A stretch of DNA of 11,836 nucleotides, from assembly GCA_027576995.1 (NCBI GenBank), contig JANBQC010000753.1, forward strand, positions 1 to 11,836. The letters are read 5' to 3'. A program made the position numbers and the translations under genes. This DNA is from Dimargaris cristalligena. Lineage: Eukaryota > Kickxellomycota > Dimargaritomycetes > Dimargaritales > Dimargaritaceae. The notes under the pieces are model-generated. The model was not told where the DNA came from and did no database searches. It saw only the letters and a list, made by a program, of their open reading frames with translations. This document shows, one piece after another, positions 1-7,940 of this stretch; position 1 is the stretch's first letter; each line of letters begins with the position of its first letter.

Positions 1-47
1 GGAGAAGCCACCCTGCCCTTTTGATATATTTTTGTTGTTCATTTTAG

Positions 48-966
48 TGGCCTGACACCACCACTCTGTGACACCGGTGCTTAAAGCTGTAAGCCTCAAG
101 GTGCAAGGTGGCACCACCACGGCAATTGTCGGTAAAAGCGGGGGCGGTAAAACCACCATCACCAGACTAATAGCTCGTCATTATGACGTTGACCAGGGTA
201 GTGTACTCATTGATGGCATCGATGTACGCCACGTGAAGCAGAAGGACCTCCGTAAGTCCATCTCAACTATACCCCAAGTAAGTCACTAGAGTTTTAGACT
301 CTGATTAACAGTCGGTTATTGGGGTTTTGAACAAAACCTCAGATCCATATAACTTGATTAATGAAAAATGCCAACCATGATTCCCATACACATTATCTTC
401 CTAAATGACCTGTGACTGTTATTAAATTGGCCCAATATAACCAAATTAACCATTAAAAGATGGCGTACATGCTCATGACAACCATTGCGCATAATATACA
501 ATACGGCTCGGCTTCAACCCACATAAGTGCCACTTTGGAAGAGGTTCAGGAAGCCGCCCGCAAAGTGCAAATCCACGACAAAATCATGTCGCTTCCCGCA
601 GGTTATGACACGCAATATAATTATAGGGTCGGACTTAGCGATGGGGAACAACAATGCATTAATATTGCGCGTGGTTTGGTCAGTCCATCCAAAATATTGC
701 TCCTAGACGAGGCCACGTCCTCCCTGGATATGATTACCGAGGGGAAAGTCCAGGAGGCAATTAAAAGTGGCACTCAGGGCAGAACTTGCATGGGCATTGC
801 CCATCGCCTGCCCACCATCATCTACGCAGACCAAATTTCAGTGGTCCAGGGTGGGGAGATTGTCGAGCGGGGTACCTTTTCTGAATTGGTGTCCGTCCCC
901 AACGGCATCTTTAAAGAGATGTGGGACTCCCAGATGGGTGATTCAGTTAAAACTTGCCAAAGCTAG
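48..966 (+). pseudogene. ABC half-transporter (ABCB type), C-terminal nucleotide-binding domain; 5' truncated, frame broken
   Basis: Two exons (48-277 and 460-966) encode most of an ABC transporter ATPase domain. It would use ATP hydrolysis to drive export across a membrane. Visible motifs: Walker A GKSGGGKTT, the Q-loop Gln at the end of exon 1 (STIPQ), signature LSDGEQQ, Walker B ILLLDEATS, D-loop SSLD and H-loop IAHR. The protein ends shortly after the domain, as half-transporters do; membrane segments would lie left of the window. Two oddities suggest decay. After the acceptor at 46-47 the sequence reads WPDTTT, as expected for the start of the domain, but the frame that continues into PVLKAVSL has a TGA at 53-55, so about one base is out of register between 56 and 68. 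The signature LSGGQ/E has become LSDGE, followed by Cys where family members usually have Arg. Family assignment is firm; pseudogene status is inferred and an assembly error is possible. Confidence 0.65.
278..459 (+). other. Spliceosomal intron in the ABC transporter gene
   Basis: GTAAGT donor directly after the CAA of the Q-loop Gln and AG acceptor at 458-459, 182 nt, phase 0. Splicing joins IPQ to the frame that runs through MLMTTIAHN, as expected for the Q-loop to helical-domain transition. A TTAAC branch-like site lies near 436. The pyrimidine tract is poor, which lowers confidence slightly. Confidence 0.75.
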
Positions 967-3900
967 GTCCCTATGTATTGTCAGCCATCCTTTCATTATT
1001 TTGACGCTATATTTATTCTCATCGACATATATTTGGGTTTTCTTTTATAAATCCACTATAGCTAACCATCTTCTAGTATATGCTTTAATCAGCATTGCAT
1101 TTATAGTAGTAAAATATTGTCACTTATTCGCAGCTTACCTGCCAAACAGACTTTTTGATTATATTAATATCTTATAATGGCCTGTCTGTGTGTCATAAAA
1201 TCGAACTATTGAGGTCGAATTAGGCTATTTAATTTAGCACTGAATGACTATACCTTTGATATGTTGTGGATATGAATGGGGGCTTGTACTTAGCCTACTC
1301 AGGACTATTTAACATCAGAACTGAGGGTCCCCAACTTACAGGTGAGGGGATACTTCCGGATATAGATAAGCAGGATTCGGGGGCATTAGAATTCGTAGTA
1401 GATGGTAAAAATAGGTGTAGGTAATGTCCAGTAAATTGACTTGAAGTGCTACTATTGAAGGGATTTCTTCATTAAATAGACTACTATTTCCTTTACTTCA
1501 TTGATCCCAGGCGTATTTCCTATACACAAAAGGGTGCCATGTGGGTTTTTATTTATAGGAAAAAATACAGTATGTAAAATAAAGATATTACTAATATACT
1601 AGTAAAGCAGAAGTGCAATAGCATATAGTAGTGCTAATTACAGAAAATGTTAAAGAAGATATTGGTAAGATAATAGCAATCTAAGTATCATTTTATTGAA
1701 TTAATCAATAGTTGAAGTAATTGGACCATCTAATCTACCTTAATCCAGCTGGCTTAGATGTCCAACTATATTGGGCCTTATAATACCATATTAGCCTTAC
1801 TATAGTCATACCCAGTATCATGGGGTTATCATTTAGTATAAAACTTTTCCCCCAGCCTGAATCACTAATTTGCACTACTCACTCCCAGTACTAATCCATT
1901 AGCCTATTCTGGTTACCCTCAGAGTCTTCCAGATACCTATGACCATCCAGTTGGCCTATTCATATATACCTTAATCTTAGTAGTATCCTTCCCTTGGGAC
2001 CTCCCTCTGGAGGCATCCCTGCATATATATAACTGGGTCCCATTTGGGACTAGTTAGATTCCTTAGCTTATTCTTACCCCTAGTTTACTCCCAATAAACT
2101 CTATATATACTTACTCCCCCCATATTGACTAGTCTGTATGCCTACTACATATCCCTTATATATACCTACCACTAAGCCTTTATTAGTTAGTACTGTACCC
2201 TGTACCTAACACTAGTAGCCCACTTGGCTGAGTCTAAGCCCTGCCTACTATTAGAAGCCTATCCTCAGGTCTCTTGATTAACTGAGAGTAGTTAACCTAG
2301 GTGACAGGGGGACACCATAGAATAGCAGTATATTTAAGTATCCTCAATATTTGGGAGCCCTAGGGGCAATATACAGTAAGTCCGAAGTAGGTTATACTTT
2401 CAGTTAAGTCACAGCTGGTTTTTGAAGCCCCAAGGCACAGGCTAGCTTGTATTACTTATTACTTATCAAATGATTTGCAGGTAACCCCCCCCCCCCCACA
2501 ATAATGGTGCACCATATAGTAACAAAATTCTCCAGTCAACCTGCTTTAGATTAGGGAACATGGGAGGTGCTATGTTCAATGTTTAAAGAGAGAACTAAAG
2601 TCCCGGCTGGTGTGTTTTTTTATATAAAGGATTTCAGTCCTAGCCATTAACACTTCCATATAATGAAGAAAATTAATAATGTAAAGGAGAGGTGATATAT
2701 TCACCCATAAGACCCTACTGTACTGAATTCTCGTGTCATCCAATGCATTGATTATGAAAAAAGGAGAAAAGGAATGGGCTGGTAAATAATAAATCAATAT
2801 GCAGACCAAGGAAAGAGAGGGTGACTTGACACTGACTGTGGCAGTGAGAGGGATAGCGATAGGGATAATTGGGATGTTCCCCTTAGAGGGACCTCATCCT
2901 ATATTGACAGATGACAACCCCAATTATTATATGGTCAGTCGACCATGTAAACCGCTCTTTTATCCCATATCCAATTCCCCTTTTATCGGCGGGGTTCTCA
3001 TTTAATTTTATTTAGGAATATTTTTTTGTCAATGTGGCAGCGGTGTCAGTATGCCGATTCTCTCTAGATTGGTCCCGAAAATGGCGATTAAATTCCCATA
3101 CAAACCAATAAAGTCCGTATCGCCTTTGGGCCTGAATCAACCTAAGAGTATATGGGTGAAGTTCAGCTTGGTTGTATAAGGTTTTAACTGATATGTGCAT
3201 GGGAAAATCGGTGGGATGTTTATTTTCAACCAGTAGTATTTGCCTCATCAAATGGATTTTTCGTTATACAGCCTTGTTGAACTACTCCCATATAGAGTCT
3301 AAGTTTAGATGAACTGGGGATCAGCTTAGCCGACTTACGTCCCGACTTTTATTACACCCTACAGATCCTCCCCCCCTTTCATGTGCTCTTCTCTGCATTA
3401 TATATCTGTACTAAGTTTATCTATAGTCTTTTAAAATTAACTGGGGAGGTTACCCACTCTACGCCACCCGATATGCCAATTGCGTGGCAGACAAATAGCC
3501 ATGGCATCAATTGAAGCGTAAAGTACTTTTTGGCGTCTATCCTACCCACTGATGAGTAGCGTTGAATTGCCTCTCTTGACCTTTTTGGCGGAGGATGCTT
3601 AGGAATGATTTCGGCCCAAGAGAGCGCACCCAATATTCCGATAAATTCTGGGAGGGGTAGCAGGATAAATTAAAGGCTTGACCCAAAGTGACCGAGTGGC
3701 TATATGATATCCAATCTCACTCGAGGCCCATATTGAATATGCAGCTGATGTAACGGGTCACCTCTATAGCCATCCTTATCGAACTATACTATTCTTTCCA
3801 TCAGATGCATCCCCTCCCCACACCCAGCCTTAAAGGTCCCCTTCACTACATTTTACTTAATGAAATGCATAATTCAGTGGTCTCCCCGACGAACCACCGT

Positions 3901-4459
3901 CTGACGTATTCACTCAAATGGCCCAGGACCTGGCTTTTTGCAATCGGCTATCCGCCCCGCTAGAGAAAGCATTACACCCCTTTCTCCTCAGCCTACCGAT
4001 ACAATGTACTCTACATCTCCTTCGGCTAACCCGATTCTAAAGGGGTCTAAATTAGAATTATGAAGGTCCCCAACTCGCTCGGGTTACTCACTTGATACTC
4101 AATATCGTCCATTAAGCCACTTTGAAAGCAGTTTCCGTTGGCTAATTTACCTTTGGCGGTTTCAATGTAGTTATCTAGTGTATGTAAAGCCGATATGTGC
4201 CTTTCAGGATATATAAACATCCTTCTTCCCACTCCAAACTATCAGCGAGTTGTCTACTTAACTATTTTTACAACGTCAACAAGTTATTTTTGCTTAAAAC
4301 TATAGCACCTTCTCCTTACTTCTGCCAACTGCTTAATTACAATATCTGCCATTTTTTAATTATACTATTGCCAATTACTATCGACGCCGTCAATTACTCT
4401 CTGTGAAAAACTCGCTATCTATTCTCTTAATTATCGCCTGCCCAATTTCAGTCATCAAT
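967..4459. other. Long AT-rich intergenic region with no convincing gene
   Basis: About 3.5 kb with frequent stops on both strands. Open frames here are 60-80 codons, mostly AT-driven, and I recognise none. The first part is presumably the 3' flank of the ABC gene. A run of 13 C lies at 2485-2497. The part from about 3000 to 4230, read on the minus strand, holds some protein-like stretches with splice-like borders (see findings), but I could not join them into a gene. The last 200 bases must contain the promoter of the phosphatase gene; no clear TATA element was seen. No terminal inverted repeats or target-site duplications were recognised. Confidence 0.6.
2485..2497. repeat. Homopolymer run of 13 C
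   Basis: An uninterrupted run of 13 cytosines in AT-rich intergenic DNA. It is a simple mononucleotide repeat, prone to length variation and sequencing error. Confidence 0.95.
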
Positions 4460-6178
4460 ATGCGGATTACATTCGGTGGTGCATTCATCCTCGCCTTCCA
4501 CTTAGTCCTGTGCGGACCACTTATTTCTAAAGTCTCGGCCTCTGAGCAAGGGGAGTCTGGCATAGATAACAAGTCGAGTCAGGTGCCGTCTATGGGCGTA
4601 TATCGGCCACCGGGCGCCTTTCGCACGCAAGGGAGTTTCGGGTTCCAAAGTCCCGCCCTACCTCTCACCCAACTGACCAACCAGGACCCACCGTTCCAGA
4701 AGGCTGACAGTGAGTCTTCCTGGTCTACGGTGGGTCAAAAGAATCAGGTCAAATCGAGGCCTCCAATTGGGAATGACGGGGGGCCCTCTTCCTTGCGGAA
4801 TAATGGTCGGAACAACAGTGGGCGTTACAACAACAGTCAGGGCGGGACTGGCACGGGCCGCTTTAACGACGACCAAGGTGGTAGTGGTAACTGGTCAAAG
4901 GTGGGGATTAGCGGGGGAAGCTTCAATCGAAATTCCCGTCCGAACCAGACTAGCCAGATTAACCCCTCCCCCAATTGGAGAGCCTCAGGGGCGGCCGAGA
5001 TAAATGATAACTGGCGATCCAAAAAGGCTCCCGGCACTAACAACCTTGAAGGTAGACCATTGACTGGTGGTAATAAGCCCCCTCCAACATCACTGGATGA
5101 CCTTAACAGTAGTATGTCCAATATAAGCCTCGATTCGAAGGGCAGCAACAAATGGGATGGGTACCGCCCTAGTCGAACCAATTCCCGGTTTTACAATATG
5201 AAAACCGGCCAATCCTGGGGCCCCCCGCTATTCGACTACGACACCCTGATTAAATACGCGAAGCTACCTGCCACTCATAAGCGGTATATTATCATTGGCG
5301 ATGTGCATGGTCAGCTGGATGACTTGAACAAGTTGTTGAAAAAAGTGAGCTTCAATATGAGTGAGGATCTCATCATTCTAGCCGGTGATCTGGTGAATAA
5401 GGGACAGGACTCGCTCGGGGTTGTGAGGCTGGCTCAGAAAATTGGGGCCAAATGCGTGCGCGGCAATCACGAAAACTACCTATACTCGATTCGCAAGGAA
5501 ATCCAATTAAAGCAACCTTCCAAGAAGTGGAAAGATGCCCAGGTTTCATTGACCAAGTAAGTGGTATAGACAACTGTCTATTTATGAGTGACTTTATTTA
5601 TAGTTAATAGGTTTACGGTTGAATCGCACTATAACACTATACTCAGTGATCTAAACTAGCGGGACTAACGCTTTTGCCCAATTCAATATTCTGATTTTAA
5701 CAATCCTTAATTCGTCTGGTGGGGCGGAAATCTCTACCATAGCCAAATGGATATCAATGACTGGAAATATCTGGATAGCTGTCCCCTAGTCCTTGAACTT
5801 CCGGACCTCGATGAAAAAGTAGTGGTGGCCCACGCGGGTGTCGATGCGAACGCGCCCATTGATGATCAAGACCCAAACTTCACCATGTATGTTCCACATA
5901 TGCCCAACTTAAAGGTTGCGAACAAATATTACACTGCCCACGAGAATTGGCAGGAGGAGTGGGCTCAGAAGCACTCCCAAGATGGAATGACGGGGGTCTA
6001 CGGCCATACCGAGTTGAAAACTCTCGATATTCGACCACTGGCCAAGGGTATTGATACCAGCTGTTATCTGGGTGGGGAGCTCACCGCCAATATTTATCCA
6101 GGTGACGAAATAGTGAGTGTAAAATGCACCGATTACAATAAGCAGGAGAAGCCTGAGGCGACGCCGTTATTGGAGTAA
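4460..6178 (+). CDS. Calcineurin-like (PPP-fold) metallophosphatase, Ppn2/ApaH-like, secretory or vacuolar
   Basis: Two exons (4460-5556, 5743-6178) give a 510-residue protein. Met at 4460 starts a signal peptide or anchor: an Arg, a hydrophobic stretch to about residue 24, and a possible VSA cleavage site near 27. The upstream in-frame GTG at 4403 is not needed. Residues about 28-255 are a low-complexity linker rich in Asn, Gly, Ser, Arg and Pro. The catalytic domain has all the family's metal-site motifs: GDVHG (280-284), GDLVNKG (309-315), GNHEN (335-339), VAHAGV (His396) and YGHTE (His454), then the C-terminal YLGGELTANIYPG strand pair. GDxHG, GDxVxKG and GNHE in this order, with a secretory N-terminus, resemble the yeast vacuolar zinc-dependent endopolyphosphatase Ppn2 and bacterial ApaH. 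The fold and an intact active site are seen; polyphosphate or dinucleotide polyphosphate as substrate is inferred. The linker looks much longer than needed and poorly conserved. Confidence 0.9.
5557..5742 (+). other. Spliceosomal intron in the metallophosphatase gene
   Basis: GTAAGT donor, GACTAAC branch site at 5663-5669 and CCATAG acceptor ending at 5742, 186 nt, phase 2. The junction makes an Asn codon (AA+C) and keeps the frame from VSLT into QMDINDW. That restores the segment between GNHE and the HAG motif expected in this family. Confidence 0.9.
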
Positions 6179-6338
6179 CCCGGCGCTTCCTATTCATCTC
6201 AAAACGAAATGCCTGTCTTTTTCTTTTGTACTAGCCAGCGATAAGTTCAAGAGAAATATTTCTTTAACCACAACTGATATAGCTATACCTCTTATATTTT
6301 GATTTGGTGAATATTAGTATGCCGTCCACTTGAATGTA

Positions 6339-6344
6339 AATAAA
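6339..6344 (+). promoter_or_regulatory. AATAAA polyadenylation signal, phosphatase gene
   Basis: Canonical AATAAA about 160 nt after the TAA at 6176-6178, on the coding strand of the phosphatase gene. Position is reasonable for a fungal 3' UTR, but the hexamer is common in AT-rich DNA. Confidence 0.45.
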
Positions 6345-6684
6345 ATAGCTATTGCTTATGGGCTTGATAAGGGGAGGTTCACAATATGTTGAAGAATATG
6401 TCCCGGCGGGTCTACTACTATCATATGTTTATAGCCAATTATGGCAATATTTTTCCTTTCATTATAACTACTTAAAATGACCCCTGCCGCCAATACTATT
6501 CAATGAAACTGGCCACCTAAGAGGTACCAACTGTCCTCTAACCACTTGTTTTCCATCTATACAGTTTTATAGATGCACTTTAAGTTTTGCCAACAGTCGC
6601 TAATATACTCGCCCTATAAGGGCACGCCGCATAGTATCTTAGACTAAGGAATATGCTGGGGTACTGGGCCAACCTTACTAAATA

Positions 6685-6690
6685 TTTATT
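6685..6690 (-). promoter_or_regulatory. AATAAA polyadenylation signal, BORCS6 gene
   Basis: On the minus strand AATAAA lies about 105 nt after the BORCS6 stop codon, inside an A-rich stretch. It fits a short 3' UTR, though chance occurrence is possible. Confidence 0.4.
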
Positions 6691-6795
6691 TTTACAAAGA
6701 TTGTATACAGCGGCCTGTTTCAGGGTGGTATACTAGCATTTAAATGGAAGGCCTATATACGTTATTGAAAGGTGGAACCATTGCTTGTGGCCAGT

Positions 6796-7328
6796 TCATT
6801 TCATCGTGTATTCCATTACATCTAGTGCCTGTTTAAGGTCCCGACTATAGCCATGCGAAGAATATTAGGAAATAACCAAAAATACCAATTGTGATAGTTA
6901 GTACCGTACGGGACTATCGAGCTGCATATTATTTCGATGGTATATGCTGTCCAGTACTGTAGATACTTATAATAAGCAGGCAGAACTATAAGATGAAGCT
7001 ATAGGCAACGCCAAACTTACATTTGCTCACGCAGAGGTTCGATGCCTTGCATTTCGCGGTCCAGTTGGTCACACAGCCGGAACATTTGCGAGGTCGTGGA
7101 AATAGCCTGTTGGACGGCCTGGGCCACATTAAGGGACGCTTCGGAATGGATGGCCAGAGCCTTTTGGGTCACTTCCGTACACTGATTCACCTGCATTTGT
7201 AGGCTTTGAATATACTGGTTTAGTTGGCCCGAGACATGGCCAACCTGTTGTTCGAGTTGGTTGATGGCCTCGTCGTCGATATGGCTGCAAAATGCGACTT
7301 CATGAGGAGCTGAGTTATCAACCCCCAT
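6796..7328 (-). CDS. BORCS6: BORC complex subunit 6 (BORCS6/lyspersin) homologue
   Basis: Two minus-strand exons, 7328-7021 and 6844-6796, give 118 residues. The protein is almost wholly helical and coiled-coil from IDDEAINQLEQQ (about residue 17) to the end. Its C-terminus matches the conserved end of metazoan BORCS6: the first exon ends CDQLDREMQGIEPLREQ (residues 86-102), and the second adds IRDLKQALDVME (103-114). This mirrors the animal pattern of a CEELDRAM-like motif, then QIRDIK and LDLLE-like motifs. In animals this protein is part of BORC, which sits on lysosomes and recruits the small GTPase Arl8 for positioning and fusion; a vacuolar or endosomal role is inferred here. The human protein is about three times longer, and this one is only the conserved domain. 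Start chosen at 7328 because frame, length and a pyrimidine-rich leader agree. Without splicing the frame would stop at once, after REQM. Confidence 0.8.
6845..7020 (-). other. Spliceosomal intron in the BORCS6 gene
   Basis: Read on the minus strand: GTAAGT donor at 7020, perfect TACTAAC branch site at 6903-6897, CTATAG acceptor ending at 6845, 176 nt, phase 2. Splicing makes the Ile codon (AT+T) at the head of IRDLK, exactly where BORCS6 proteins have a conserved Ile-Arg. All three splice elements and the protein match agree. Confidence 0.88.
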
Positions 7329-7402
7329 ACAAATAAAATAAACAATTCCGACAAAGAAGGTGGGATGGAAGGGAAATGGTAAGGAGGGGTAGAATGGGGG
7401 CT

Positions 7403-7819
7403 CTAAAGTGCTGACTTGCTCATGGGGTCAAGTGAATGCGCATGGCGACGGCCCACATGCATAACTCCACCGGGTTTATTGACGCGGTGGCCCAGAAATA
7501 CGGGTGGCAAATTGGTGCATAGCCAGAAGCCAGTCATTATGAATAGCTTACCGGTCGCCATAGTTTCGGAAATGTCGAGTGCAAGCGCTATAAGTAAAAA
7601 GACATCAACAGACACAAACGTAATACGGAAGGCAACTGGCAATCCGGTTGACAGTGACCAAGTACCAGGCGACTGCCAGGGCGTCCAGGGAATACTTCCA
7701 TAGTGGAATTTACCTGGCCTACCAACTACACCCCTTTTCAAGTAAAGTCCATTGCCTTGGTAACACTTTCCTTTTGTTATTCGACCACCCCAGGGCGTCT
7801 TAAAGTCATCCACTCCCAT
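7403..7819 (-). CDS. Hypothetical small membrane protein
   Basis: A 138-codon open frame, product not recognised. The N-terminal 60 residues are polar, Gly/Lys/Trp-rich. Two hydrophobic segments follow, about residues 62-82 (FRITFVSVDVFLLIALAL) and 91-110 (KLFIMTGFWLCTNLPPVFLG), and then a basic, His-rich tail. It ends 74 bases before the BORCS6 start on the same strand and diverges from the gene at 7941, so a shared promoter at 7820-7940 is plausible. Within the frame, a CAG/GTAAAT donor at 7713 and a pyrimidine-rich TTATAG acceptor ending at 7588 would bound a 126-nt intron, a multiple of three; removing it gives 96 residues and deletes the first hydrophobic segment. Another ATG sits 4 bases upstream out of frame and stops after 5 codons. 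The opposite strand also has a 95-codon frame (7416-7703), so coding status is uncertain. Confidence 0.4.
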   Translation of the reverse strand: MGVDDFKTPWGGRITKGKCYQGNGLYLKRGVVGRPGKFHYGSIPWTPWQSPGTWSLSTGLPVAFRITFVSVDVFLLIALALDISETMATGKLFIMTGFWLCTNLPPVFLGHRVNKPGGVMHVGRRHAHSLDPMSKSAL

Positions 7820-7940
7820 TCATCTTTTTAGATATACGCAAGAGAGGCGACTATTCTACCCACAGCCCAATCGACATTACCCTTCATATTTCTCCGCCTC
7901 CCCTATTACTTTAGTAGCGTCCACCGACTCTCCTCCATTC
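7820..7940. promoter_or_regulatory. Short divergent promoter region
   Basis: Only 121 bases separate the start codons at 7819 (minus) and 7941 (plus). The plus-strand side is rich in C and T just before the ATG (CTCCGCCTCCCC, CTCTCCTCC), as in the leaders of the BORCS6 and Rpn13 genes. No TATA box is evident. If the minus ORF is real, this is a bidirectional promoter. Confidence 0.4.

Larger units (their letters stand above)
6179..6795. other. Convergent intergenic region between the phosphatase and BORCS6 genes
   Basis: About 620 bases of AT-rich DNA shared by two convergent genes. It holds a polyadenylation signal for each (6339-6344 on plus, 6690-6685 on minus). The two signals lie past each other, so the transcripts would not overlap if cleavage occurs 10-30 nt downstream. 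No other feature was seen. Confidence 0.6.

Noticed and set aside
767..1177. 136-codon plus-strand frame overlapping the ABC exon
   Set aside because: It is out of frame with the clear ATPase motifs, and its downstream half is AT-rich 3' flank.
3304..3420. Minus-strand mini-exon with a GTAAGT donor in the gene desert
   Set aside because: Only about 20 codons, the following acceptors leave a 40-nt intron and an early stop, and the product is unrecognised.
3685..3760. tRNA-like D-arm (GACCGAGTGGC)
   Set aside because: It resembles the start of a Ser or Leu tRNA, but no acceptor stem, anticodon arm or GGTTCRA T-loop follows.
4403..4459. GTG-initiated extension of the metallophosphatase frame
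   Set aside because: Non-ATG start; the Met at 4460 begins a clear signal peptide, and the extension only adds another AT-rich hydrophobic stretch.
4658..5181. Open frames on both strands overlapping the phosphatase linker
   Set aside because: They are shadows of the Asn/Gly/Ser-rich coding sequence; the real frame has a signal peptide and continues into the catalytic motifs.
7416..7703. 95-codon plus-strand frame opposite the membrane ORF
   Set aside because: Low-complexity Ser/Thr/Pro content with no recognisable features, and it lies in the 3' half of the opposite frame; kept only as a caveat.
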